Source: Burkholderiales bacterium (lineage in GTDB: Bacteria > Pseudomonadota > Gammaproteobacteria > Burkholderiales > Burkholderiaceae_C). Taken from it: a stretch of 64,000 nucleotides of DNA. The DNA is taken from NCBI GenBank assembly GCA_016191525.1, contig JACPOK010000014.1, positions 248,001 to 312,000 on the forward strand, given 5' to 3'. The number at the start of each line of letters is the position of its first letter. The stretch's first letter is position 1. Below, in pieces: positions 35,133-42,619 of this stretch. The notes under the pieces were generated by a model, which was given only the letters and a program-made list of their open reading frames with translations, did no database searches and was not told the origin of the DNA. The translations under genes were made by a program, and so were the position numbers.

Positions 35133-36155
35133 ATGCGCTGGGACATCTTCTGCAAGGTCATCGACAACCACGGCGACATCGGCGTGTGCTGGCGGCTGGC
35201 CGCGCAACTGGCCGGGCGCGGCGAGGCGGTGCGCCTGTGGGTGGACGACGCTTCCGCCCTGGCCTGGATGGCCCCGCAGGGTGCGGCGGGCGTGCAGGTG
35301 CTGCCATGGCATGACAATGCCGTGTTCCCCGATCCCAGCGATGTGGTGATCGAGGCCTTTGGCTGCAACCTGCCTGACGCTTTCGTCGCCCGCATGGCCG
35401 CGCGCAGCCCCGCGCCGCGCTGGATCAACCTGGAATACCTGACGGCGGAAAGCTTTGCCGAACGTGCCCATGGCCTGCCTTCGCCCGTGATGGCCGGCGC
35501 GGGCAAGGGCCTCGTCAAGCACTTCTTCTATCCCGGGTTCACGGCTGCCACCGGCGGCCTGCTGCGCGGGCCCGACCCCCTGCCCGATGGCAATGTGGAA
35601 GCCGGTGGCGCGCTGCGGGTGAGCCTGTTCTGCTACGAGCCGGCGGCGCTGGACGCGCTGCTGGCGCAGCTGGCGGAAGGCCCTCGCGCCGTGGATCTGC
35701 AAGTGACGGCCGGGCGGGCCACCGCCGCCGTTCAGGCCGCCGTACAGAGGGGAAAAGGCCCGCCAGGCGCGCCAGCTGTGCGTGGGGCGCTATCAATTTC
35801 ATACCTGCCCCATCTCACGCAGCCTCAATTCGACGACCTGCTGGGCGCTTGCGGCCTGAACTTCGTGCGCGGCGAGGACTCGCTGGCGCGGGCGATCTGG
35901 GCTGGCAGGCCCTTCGTGTGGCAGATCTATCCGCAGGACGACGATGCCCACCACGCCAAGCTGCGCGCCTTCCTCGACTGGCTGCGGGCGCCGCCCTCGC
36001 TGCGCGCTTTTCACGAAGCGTGGAACGGCATCGCCACCACCCTGCCCCCGCTGGACCTGCCGGCCTGGGGTGCCTGCGTCCAGGCCGCGCGCGCGCGCCT
36101 GCTGGCGCAGGACGACCTGGTGACGCAGCTGCTGCGCTTCGTTACTTCGCGCTAG
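35133..36155 (+). CDS. earP: EF-P arginine rhamnosyltransferase EarP
   Basis: The product has 340 residues. EarP features are [21 protein letters not shown] at the N-terminus and the sugar-donor pocket region [28 protein letters not shown], including the conserved RGEDS and acidic residues. It transfers rhamnose from dTDP-rhamnose to Arg32 of EF-P, enabling relief of polyproline stalling. EF-P here does carry Arg32 (gene at 37926). A segment at about residues 205-225 ([18 protein letters not shown]) is encoded by a copy of the interspersed hairpin element and has atypical codons. The 3' end overlaps the convergent eptA-like gene by 14 bases. Confidence 0.93.
   Translation: MRWDIFCKVIDNHGDIGVCWRLAAQLAGRGEAVRLWVDDASALAWMAPQGAAGVQVLPWHDNAVFPDPSDVVIEAFGCNLPDAFVARMAARSPAPRWINLEYLTAESFAERAHGLPSPVMAGAGKGLVKHFFYPGFTAATGGLLRGPDPLPDGNVEAGGALRVSLFCYEPAALDALLAQLAEGPRAVDLQVTAGRATAAVQAAVQRGKGPPGAPAVRGALSISYLPHLTQPQFDDLLGACGLNFVRGEDSLARAIWAGRPFVWQIYPQDDDAHHAKLRAFLDWLRAPPSLRAFHEAWNGIATTLPPLDLPAWGACVQAARARLLAQDDLVTQLLRFVTSR
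35745..35806 (+). repeat. 62-65 nt interspersed hairpin element, copy 2, inside earP
   Basis: CAGAGGGGAAAAGGCCCGCC, then GCGCGCCAGCTGTGCG, then GCTATCAATTTCATA, a partly decayed terminal hairpin. The block order is the same as copies at 18616 and 50102. It is read in frame within earP and uses codons rare for this genome (AGG, GGA, AAA, CTA, TCA, ATT). Confidence 0.7.
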
Positions 36156-37779
36156 CCGCGCGGCAGGGCGCAAACAAATCCAGCGCCCGGTCGTACACCG
36201 AGGCGCGCACGCCGAAGATGCCCAGCAGCGAATGGAACAGGTTGTCGTGGCTGGCTTGGCGGTTCTTCGCCTCGCCTCGCAAGCAGGCCTCGTCCACGCC
36301 AAACGCGGTACGGAAAGCGGGCGACAGCCACATCAGGAAGGGCACTTGCGTCTGCACGTCGGGCGCGATGGCGTAGGGCATGCCGTGCAGGTACAGGCCG
36401 CCCTCACCCAGCGATTCGCCGTGGTCCGACATGTACAGCAACGCTGTGTCGTGGGTCTTCTGTGCCTGGTTGAGGAAGTCGATCACGCGGCCCAGGAAAT
36501 AGTCGGTGTACAGCAGCGAGTTGTCGTAGGCGTTGACGATCTCGGCCGGCGCGCACTTGCGCAGGTCTTCGGTTTCGCAGGCCGGCGTGAACTTCTTCTG
36601 CGCTGGCGGGTAGCGCTTGAAATAGGCGGGGCCGTGGCTGCCCATCTGGTGCATCACCACCAGCAGGTTGCCCTTGCCGTCGGCCAGCACGCCGTCCATG
36701 CCCTGCAGCAGCATTTCGTCCAGGCATTCGCCGCCGGCGCACAGCGCGGGCACGGGCTTGTGGTCCACCTGCTCGGCCGGCAGGCCTTCGCACACCCCCT
36801 TGCAGCCCGACTGGTTGTCACGCCACAGCACCTTCACGCCCGCGCGCGCCAGCACGTGCAGCACGGATTCGCTGGTGAGGATTTTTTCCTCGTTGTAGTT
36901 GGCCCGGCCATAGGGCGAGAACATGCAGGGCAGCGAGACTTCGGTGGAAGTGCCGCAGGCCTTCGCATTGGGGAAGTAGATGACGTTTCGCGCCGCCAGC
37001 TCGGGGTTGGTGGGCCGCGCGTAGCCGTTCAGCGCGAAGTTCTGCGCCCGCGCCGTCTCGCCCACCACCAGCACGAACAGCGAAGGCCGGCTGCGGGCGG
37101 CCGCGGCCGTGTCCTGCTTCGCGTCCGCGCCCACCACCGTGCGCGGCTGGTTCGGCCGCTTGGCGCGGCCCCATGTGTTGGCCGCGAGGCCGGCGACGAT
37201 GTTGCCGGGCGTGACCAGATAGCGCATGTCGGGCTGGTTGCGCATCATCGAGGCGAAGTCGGCGAACACCAGCAGCAGGCTGCCCACGCCCACCGCCACC
37301 GAGCCCAGCACCCAGCCCGCGCGCACCGCCAGTGCCCGGCCCAGCGGCCGGCGCTTGAGATGCGGCCACCAGAGCAGGGCCGCAGGCGCCACGCCCCACA
37401 GCAGCAGGTGCGCCGCCAGCCCCCAGCCCAGCAGGTCGCGCGCTTCCCGCACATCGGTGGCCAGCACGTTGCGCAGCATGGCCCGGTCCAGGTAGATGGC
37501 GTAGCGCTCCATGTAGTACGCCGCCGAAGCCGTCACCAGCAGCAGCACGGCCAGCAGGGGCCGCACGGTGTGGCGGGTGGAAAAAAGCGCGGCAAAGGCC
37601 AGGTAGAAGGCCGTCAGGGCCACATACACTGCGGCCGCGAATCCCCAGGTGCCGATTTCGCCCCAGGGCCGCCCGGCCAGCGCCGCCCGCCAGAAGGGCT
37701 GGTTGCCCGCCAGCATCAGGAACGCGGCGCAGGCCAGCACCAGGGTTTCGGTGTGCAGCGCGGGGCGGGGAATCCTCAT
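36142..37779 (-). CDS. eptA: Lipid A phosphoethanolamine transferase (EptA-like)
   Basis: The product has 545 residues. Five N-terminal membrane helices (about 10-175) anchor a periplasmic sulfatase-fold domain. The metal ligand segment is VLVVGETARAQNF. Thr279 in CGTSTEVSLPCMFS is the phosphoethanolamine-accepting nucleophile, followed by the metal-binding YMSDHGESLGE near the end. Several Cys pairs (for example SGCKGVCEG) fit the disulfides of this family. It adds phosphoethanolamine to lipid A, lowering envelope charge and affinity for cationic peptides such as polymyxin. No PmrAB-like regulators are adjacent. It lies inverted between earP and efp. Confidence 0.93.
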   Translation of the reverse strand: MRIPRPALHTETLVLACAAFLMLAGNQPFWRAALAGRPWGEIGTWGFAAAVYVALTAFYLAFAALFSTRHTVRPLLAVLLLVTASAAYYMERYAIYLDRAMLRNVLATDVREARDLLGWGLAAHLLLWGVAPAALLWWPHLKRRPLGRALAVRAGWVLGSVAVGVGSLLLVFADFASMMRNQPDMRYLVTPGNIVAGLAANTWGRAKRPNQPRTVVGADAKQDTAAAARSRPSLFVLVVGETARAQNFALNGYARPTNPELAARNVIYFPNAKACGTSTEVSLPCMFSPYGRANYNEEKILTSESVLHVLARAGVKVLWRDNQSGCKGVCEGLPAEQVDHKPVPALCAGGECLDEMLLQGMDGVLADGKGNLLVVMHQMGSHGPAYFKRYPPAQKKFTPACETEDLRKCAPAEIVNAYDNSLLYTDYFLGRVIDFLNQAQKTHDTALLYMSDHGESLGEGGLYLHGMPYAIAPDVQTQVPFLMWLSPAFRTAFGVDEACLRGEAKNRQASHDNLFHSLLGIFGVRASVYDRALDLFAPCRAASAK

Positions 37780-37925
37780 GGGTTGGCAAGTATGCCCGCC
37801 GCGTCCCCGGGGGATCCTTAAGGGTTCAAAAAAACGCTAAAATATGGGGCTTTGCGCCATAGCGCGCCCCGCCGCAGCCCACGCCCCCCGGTGCGTTTTC
37901 GCGGCCTACCTCACGCAAACTCGCC

Positions 37926-38480
37926 ATGAAAATCGCTCAAGAAATCCGCGCCGGCAACGTCATCATGCACGGCAAGGACCCGATGGTCGTCCTCAAGACC
38001 GAATACAGCCGCGGCGGCCGCAACTCGGCCACCGTGCGCATGAAGCTCAAGAGCCTGATCGCCAACTTCAACACCGAGCAGGTGTTCAAGGCCGACGACA
38101 AGATCGACCAGATCGTGCTGGACAAGAAGGACTGCACCTATTCCTACTTCGCCGACCCGATGTACGTGTGGATGGACACCGAGTACAACCAGTACGAAGT
38201 CGAATCCGAGAACATGGGCGACGCGCTGAACTACCTGGAAGAAGGCATGCCCGCCGAAGTGGTGTTCTACGACGGCAAGGCCATCTCGGTCGAGCTGCCC
38301 ACCAGCGTGGAACGCGAAATCACCTGGACCGAGCCGGCCGTCAAGGGCGACACCTCGGGCAAGGTGCTCAAGCCGGCCAAGCTGTCCACCGGCTTCGAGA
38401 TCGGCGTGCCGATCTTCGTGGCCCAGGGCGACAAGGTGGAAATCGACACCCGCACCGGCGAGTACAGGAAGCGCGTCTAA
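37926..38480 (+). CDS. efp: Elongation factor P, Arg32 type
   Basis: The product has 184 residues, full length with three beta-barrel domains. The loop that reaches the peptidyl-transferase centre reads [12 protein letters not shown], and counting from Met1 puts Arg at 32, the site rhamnosylated by EarP. It rescues ribosomes stalled at polyproline, including the many Pro-rich stretches encoded in this window. A TAAAAT box at 37838-37843 may be its -10. An intrinsic terminator follows 22 bases after the stop. Confidence 0.96.
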   Translation: MKIAQEIRAGNVIMHGKDPMVVLKTEYSRGGRNSATVRMKLKSLIANFNTEQVFKADDKIDQIVLDKKDCTYSYFADPMYVWMDTEYNQYEVESENMGDALNYLEEGMPAEVVFYDGKAISVELPTSVEREITWTEPAVKGDTSGKVLKPAKLSTGFEIGVPIFVAQGDKVEIDTRTGEYRKRV

Positions 38481-38501
38481 GGCCGCGCTCACCGACAATC
38501 G

Positions 38502-38525
38502 AAGGCTCCGCAAGGGGCCTTTTTT
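38502..38525 (+). terminator. Intrinsic terminator after efp
   Basis: AAGGCTCC/GGGGCCTT stem (one G-T pair) with a GCAA loop, followed by six T. The next gene starts only 10 bases later. Confidence 0.88.
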
Positions 38526-38534
38526 CTTTCACCC

Positions 38535-39341
38535 ATGGACTTCAGCCTCGACCAGATCGCCGTGCCTTTCCGCATGCAGCCCGGGCTGCGGCGGCTGGAG
38601 GCGGGCGAGCCGCAGCTGACATCGCTGCGGCCGGGCAGCGCGTTGCACGCGGACAAGCTGAGCGTGCTGCAGGCGGGCCTGTCGCGCCATGCCGTGCCGG
38701 GGTTCGATCCCGGGCCTGCTATGGAATCGATAGCTGCCCGAGCACAGCTGGAGCGCTTTGCAGGCACTTTTTCTTCTGAAGTTTCGCTGGAACTGGCCTT
38801 CGAGGAGGACTTCGCCGTACTCGATGGCGCCACCGCCACCGTGCCCTGGCTGTGCGTGTGCGTGCCCTCGCACTGGGCGCCCGAGGACAAGCTGGGCCAG
38901 AGCCTGGCCGCCATCCACGGCCCCGTGGCCGACAACGCGCTGCTGCAAGCGGCCACCACACAGCTGGTGCAACTAGCCACCGGCGGCGGCCGCTGGGAGC
39001 GCTTTGTCTGGACGCTGACGCCCTCGCCCCTTTATGACCAGCATCCGCTGCGCCATCCGCGCACGCAGTGGCCCGACGCGGCAGATGCGCAGGAGTTCGC
39101 CGCGCGTACTTTCCTGCGGGCCGAGCGCCAGACTTTTTTCCCGGTGGGCCGCGGCACGCAGCAGGCGGTGTTCACCATCCGGGTGATGCTGCACCCGCTG
39201 GCCCAGGCCGTCGCCGGCCCGGCCCAGGCGCAGCGCCTGCATGATTCGCTGGCGTCCATGAGCGACGCCGTGCTGGCCTACAAGAACATCACGCCCGCGC
39301 GCGACCCGCTGCTGCGCTGGCTCAAGACAAGAATCTCCTGA
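38535..39341 (+). CDS. DUF3445 protein (haem-dependent oxidative N-demethylase-like)
   Basis: The product has 268 residues. Family marks are PFRMQPGLRRLE at the start, the central VPWLCVCVPSHWAPEDKLG, GRWERFVWTLTPSPLYDQHP, and RAERQTFFPVGRGTQQAVFTIRVM near the C-terminus. In DUF3445, HODM from Methylophilus-type bacteria demethylates dimethylamine. The activity here is not known. Residues about 62-82 are encoded by an inverted copy of the interspersed hairpin element. Stop and start overlap in TGATG with the AEC transporter gene. The efp terminator lies immediately upstream, so it needs its own promoter or read-through. Confidence 0.83.
   Translation: MDFSLDQIAVPFRMQPGLRRLEAGEPQLTSLRPGSALHADKLSVLQAGLSRHAVPGFDPGPAMESIAARAQLERFAGTFSSEVSLELAFEEDFAVLDGATATVPWLCVCVPSHWAPEDKLGQSLAAIHGPVADNALLQAATTQLVQLATGGGRWERFVWTLTPSPLYDQHPLRHPRTQWPDAADAQEFAARTFLRAERQTFFPVGRGTQQAVFTIRVMLHPLAQAVAGPAQAQRLHDSLASMSDAVLAYKNITPARDPLLRWLKTRIS
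38718..38780 (-). repeat. 62-65 nt interspersed hairpin element, copy 3, inside DUF3445 gene
   Basis: In inverted orientation: hairpin GCTATGGAATCGATAGC, then GCCCGAGCACAGCTGGAGCGCT, then GCAGGCACTTTTTCTTCTGAA. It matches copies 1 and 4 read on the other strand. In the reading frame it gives rare codons ATA, CGA, GCA, ACT and TCT. Confidence 0.75.
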
Positions 39342-40219
39342 TGGAACTGGCCGCCCGCATCGCACAGGTCATCGTGCCGGTGTTCTTCATCGTGGCCTTC
39401 GGCTTCTTCTACGGCCGCCGTGTGCGGCCCGACCTCACCACCTTCAACCACATCGTGCTGGACGCGCTGGCGCCCATGCTGGTGTATTCGGCGCTGGCCG
39501 CCAAGGAGTTCAGGCTGCAGGACCATGCCGCACTGCTGGCCGGCGGCACCGCGCTGATCCTGGGCTGCGGCGTGCTGGGCTGGCTGCTGGCGCGCGCCAC
39601 CCACACCCAGCCGCGCACGCTGGTGCCGGTGGTGATGTTCAACAACTGCGGCAACATGGGCCTGCCGCTGGCGCTGCTGGCCTTCGGGCCCGAGCACTTT
39701 GGCGCCGCGGTGGCCCTGTTTTCCATCAGTAACCTGATCCATTTCTCGCTGGGCGCGCGCATCACCAGCGCCCATGCGGCCACGCGCGACCTGCTGCTCA
39801 GCCCGCTGATGATCGCCACGCTGCTCGGCTTTGCCAGCGCCGCCACCGGCGTGCGCCCGCCGGACCTGCTGTTCACGGGCATGAAGCTGATGGGCGAATC
39901 GATGCTGCCGCTGATGCTGTTCGCGCTGGGTGTGCGGCTCACGGCCCTGCGCCGCGAAGACGTGCCGCGCGGCCTGCTGGGCGCCTTCGCCCGCCCCATC
40001 GCCGGCCTGGCCCTCGCGGTGCCGCTGGCCTGGATGCTCGGCCTGGCCGGCGCCTCGCGCGGCCAACTCATCCTGTTCGCGGCGCTGCCGCCCGCGGTGA
40101 TGCAGTTCCTGCTGGCCGAACGCTACCGGCAGGAGCCGGAAAAAGTGGCCGCAATGATCTTGCTGGGCAATGCGCTGGCCATCGTGTTCATCCCGATCGC
40201 GCTGGCTTTGTCGCTTTAA
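39341..40219 (+). CDS. AEC-family transporter
   Basis: The product has 292 residues and about ten hydrophobic segments. The family opening (AQVIVPVFFIVAFGFFYGRRV) and FNNCGNMGLPLALLAFG, the conserved NCGNMG turn of auxin-efflux-carrier-type proteins, identify it. Bacterial members transport malate, malonate or other organic acids. Its ATG shares the A of the upstream TGA (TGATG), so it is translationally coupled to the DUF3445 gene. It converges on lgt across a long repeat-filled gap. Confidence 0.88.
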   Translation: MELAARIAQVIVPVFFIVAFGFFYGRRVRPDLTTFNHIVLDALAPMLVYSALAAKEFRLQDHAALLAGGTALILGCGVLGWLLARATHTQPRTLVPVVMFNNCGNMGLPLALLAFGPEHFGAAVALFSISNLIHFSLGARITSAHAATRDLLLSPLMIATLLGFASAATGVRPPDLLFTGMKLMGESMLPLMLFALGVRLTALRREDVPRGLLGAFARPIAGLALAVPLAWMLGLAGASRGQLILFAALPPAVMQFLLAERYRQEPEKVAAMILLGNALAIVFIPIALALSL

Positions 40220-40243
40220 CTCGTTGCTTGGTTCGACCTCGCG

Positions 40244-40481
40244 GCAAAGGCGGGGCCGGGCAGGCCGCGCCGCATCCACGAGGCGGTCAGCGCTTTGCGC
40301 TGACTTCCCTGGGTTTGTCCGTTCTTGCGGCCCGTCGCGAAACTCGCTGCGGGCCCGAAGGCCCCTCCGCTCAAACGCCGCGACGAGTCAGATCACGAAG
40401 CGCTGCGCGCGGCCGCAAGAACGGACAAACCCAGGCGCCTCGCGAAATGATGCGCCGCGGCCTGCCCGGCCCCGCCTTTGC
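40244..40481 (+). repeat. Large nested palindrome with conserved core, element A
   Basis: Perfect 26-base outer arms (40244-40269 and 40456-40481) and perfect 25-base inner arms (40308-40332 and 40411-40435) enclose a 78-base core (40333-40410). Between the left arms is a small hairpin, GTCAGCGC-TTT-GCGCTGAC (40286-40304). The core contains a further GTCGCG/CGCGAC pair and a GGGCC/GGCCC pair. It lies in the convergent gap after the AEC gene. No open reading frame is credible here. Confidence 0.9.
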
Positions 40482-40532
40482 AGAAATAGTGTTGGCACGC
40501 CTACGAATACCAACAACGCTGGCTGGCGCGGC

Positions 40533-40751
40533 AGGCGGTATCCGGCAGGGCCGATCTCTGCGGCGGCCGGGATTTCCGGACTGGGACCGGGCGCGCTTGC
40601 GCGCTTCGTAAACTGACTCGTCGCGGCTGTCTGAACGGAGGGGCCTTAGGCCCGCAGTGAGTTTCGCGACGCCGGTCCCGGTCCGGAAATCGCGGCGAAG
40701 TCACCGCGCAGCGGGGACCGCCGAAGTGAGAGGCCCTGCCGGATACCGCCT
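40533..40751 (-). repeat. Large nested palindrome with conserved core, element B
   Basis: Perfect 20-base outer arms (40533-40552 and 40732-40751) and 24-base inner arms with two mismatches (40567-40590 and 40672-40695) enclose a core at 40591-40671. Read on the minus strand, that core is about 90 percent identical to the core of element A, while all four arms differ completely in sequence from those of element A. The rest of the gap 40220-40766 is short GC-rich linker without a gene. Confidence 0.9.
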
Positions 40752-40766
40752 GACGCGACGCGAACC

Positions 40767-41585
40767 CTAGGCCGACGGCACGGAGCGCCGGTCCGCCCAT
40801 ACCCACAACCCGATCCCGCCAAGAATCATGGGCACGCACAGCCACTGCCCCATGCTCATGCCCAGCGCCAGGATGCCCAGGAAGTTGTCGGGCTCGCGGA
40901 AGAACTCGGCCACGAAGCGCAGCAGGCCGTAGCCCAGCAGGAACACGGCCGCCACCTGCCCTTGCTTGCGCTCCTTGCGCGCGTAGAACCACAGCAGCAC
41001 GAACAGCAGCAGGCCTTCCAGCAGGAACTGGTACACCTGCGAGGGGTGGCGCGCGATCATGCTGCCGCTTTGCGGGAACACCATGGCCCAGGGCAGGCTG
41101 GGGTCGGCCGCGCGGCCCCACAGCTCGCCATTGATGAAGTTGCCCACCCGCCCGGCCGCCAGGCCCGTGGGCACGCAGGGCGCGACGAAATCCATCACCT
41201 GCCAGAAGGGCTTGTGGCGCGAATGCGCGAACCACATCTGCGAGACGATCACGCCCAGCATGCCGCCGTGGAAGCTCATGCCGCCCTGCCAGACGAAGAA
41301 GATCTCCAGCGGGTGCGTGAGGTAGTAGCCCGGCTTGTAGAACAGGCAATAGCCCAGCCGGCCGCCCACCACCACGCCCATCACGCCCAGGAACAGGATG
41401 TCCTCCACGTCCTTGCGCGTCCACGCGCCCGGCCCGGTGACCGACGCGAACGGCTGGTGCTGCAGGCGCCGCAGGCCGAGCAGCATGAACAGGCCGAAGG
41501 CGGCCAGATAGGTCAGGCCGTACCAGTGGATGGCCAGCGGACCCAGCTGCAGCGCAACCGGGTTGATTTGGGGGTACATCAGCAT
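40767..41585 (-). CDS. lgt: Prolipoprotein diacylglyceryl transferase
   Basis: The product has 272 residues from the ATG at 41585. A second ATG two codons later is possible. About seven membrane helices are present. The Lgt signature [18 protein letters not shown] is intact, and HGGMLGV and HPSQVYQ supply conserved His and Arg/Gln contacts. It transfers diacylglycerol from phosphatidylglycerol to the lipobox Cys of prolipoproteins, for example the predicted MsrA lipoprotein in this window. It lies after a LysR gene on the same strand, 22 bases downstream. Confidence 0.95.
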   Translation of the reverse strand: MLMYPQINPVALQLGPLAIHWYGLTYLAAFGLFMLLGLRRLQHQPFASVTGPGAWTRKDVEDILFLGVMGVVVGGRLGYCLFYKPGYYLTHPLEIFFVWQGGMSFHGGMLGVIVSQMWFAHSRHKPFWQVMDFVAPCVPTGLAAGRVGNFINGELWGRAADPSLPWAMVFPQSGSMIARHPSQVYQFLLEGLLLFVLLWFYARKERKQGQVAAVFLLGYGLLRFVAEFFREPDNFLGILALGMSMGQWLCVPMILGGIGLWVWADRRSVPSA

Positions 41586-41607
41586 GCGCGGTATTGTGCC
41601 TGCGGCT

Positions 41608-42522
41608 TCACAGCTGCTGGCGCACAAAGGCCACGAAGCGCTCCAGCGCCGGGCCGCCGCCGGCGCCGGCCCGCCACACCAGGCTGGTTTCGCAGCCCGG
41701 CACCGCCGGCCCCTTGCGCGCCGCCACCTTCCGGTACAGCACGCCGGGGCGCTGGAACTGCGTAACGCTCTCGGGCACCCAGGCCAGGCCCAGCCCGGCC
41801 GACACCAGGTTGACGATGGTCTGCATCTGGATGGCCTCCTGCGCCACCTGGGGCATGCGGCCGGCCGCATGGTACAGGCCGAAGATGGCGTCGTGCAGCG
41901 AGGGCACGATGCGGCGCGGGAAGATCACCAGCGGCTCGTCCAGCACGGCAGCCAGCGGCAGGCTGCGCGCCGCGGCCAGCGGATGCTGCTCGGGCAGGGC
42001 CAGCACCAGCGGCTCGCGCGCGATGCGCTGGTGGGCCAGCCCGGCCGGCACGAAGCCGGGCGAGTGCAGCATGAAGCCGGCGTCGATGTCGCCGCGCTCC
42101 AGCGCCTGCAGCTGCACGTCGCCTGTAGCCTCGATCAGTTCCAGCTGCACCTGAGGGTAAAGCGCGCGAAAGCCGCGCACCCATTGCGGCAGCAGCGCAA
42201 ACCCGACCGTGGAGACAAAGCCCAGCCGCAGCCGGCCCACCTCGCCCGAGGCGGCGGCGCGCGCGACGCCTGGCAGGGCCTGGGCACGGGCGATCAGGTC
42301 GCGCGCCTGCGGCAGCAGGGCCGCCCCCGCGGGCGTGGCCTGCACACTGCGCTTGGTGCGGTCGAACAGGCGCACGCCCAGCAGCCGCTCCAGCTGGGCA
42401 ATGGCCTGGGTCAGCGGCGGCTGCGTCATGTGCAGGCGCGCGGCGGCCCGGCCGAAATGCAGCTCTTCGGCCACCGCCACGAACTGGCGCCACAGGCGCA
42501 ACTCGATTGCCGGCTCAGTCAT
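41608..42522 (-). CDS. LysR-family regulator divergent from ilvD
   Basis: The product has 304 residues. The HTH is at about 7-66 ([42 protein letters not shown]), with an effector domain of the BenM/CatR-like branch. Divergence from ilvD and a palindrome directly before its own ATG suggest control of ilvD and itself, in the manner of IlvR-type regulators. The effector is unknown. Confidence 0.9.
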   Translation of the reverse strand: MTEPAIELRLWRQFVAVAEELHFGRAAARLHMTQPPLTQAIAQLERLLGVRLFDRTKRSVQATPAGAALLPQARDLIARAQALPGVARAAASGEVGRLRLGFVSTVGFALLPQWVRGFRALYPQVQLELIEATGDVQLQALERGDIDAGFMLHSPGFVPAGLAHQRIAREPLVLALPEQHPLAAARSLPLAAVLDEPLVIFPRRIVPSLHDAIFGLYHAAGRMPQVAQEAIQMQTIVNLVSAGLGLAWVPESVTQFQRPGVLYRKVAARKGPAVPGCETSLVWRAGAGGGPALERFVAFVRQQL

Positions 42523-42548
42523 ATGCCACGCATATTAATCGATGGCAT
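42523..42548. promoter_or_regulatory. Putative LysR operator upstream of ilvD
   Basis: A perfect ATGCCA-N14-TGGCAT inverted repeat begins at the base next to the LysR start codon, in an AT-rich segment of the divergent region. It would permit autorepression and activation of ilvD. Confidence 0.4.
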
Positions 42549-42619
42549 TGAACGGATTGGAAAGTATCAGAAGGGCGGCGCATACTTTGCGCTTTCCCGC
42601 ACACCCAGGACCAGACGCC

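Noticed and set aside
33094..35349. Antisense open frame of 751 codons over uvrC
   Set aside because: It is the complement of a full-length, motif-complete uvrC and has shadow composition.
37838..37843. Complete promoter for efp
   Set aside because: TAAAAT is a fair -10, but no -35 at 16-18 bases matches, so only the -10 is mentioned under the gene.
40220..40620. Short plus-strand open frames in the AEC-lgt gap
   Set aside because: They run through palindromic repeat sequence, have Arg/Pro-rich shadow composition and no ribosome-binding site.
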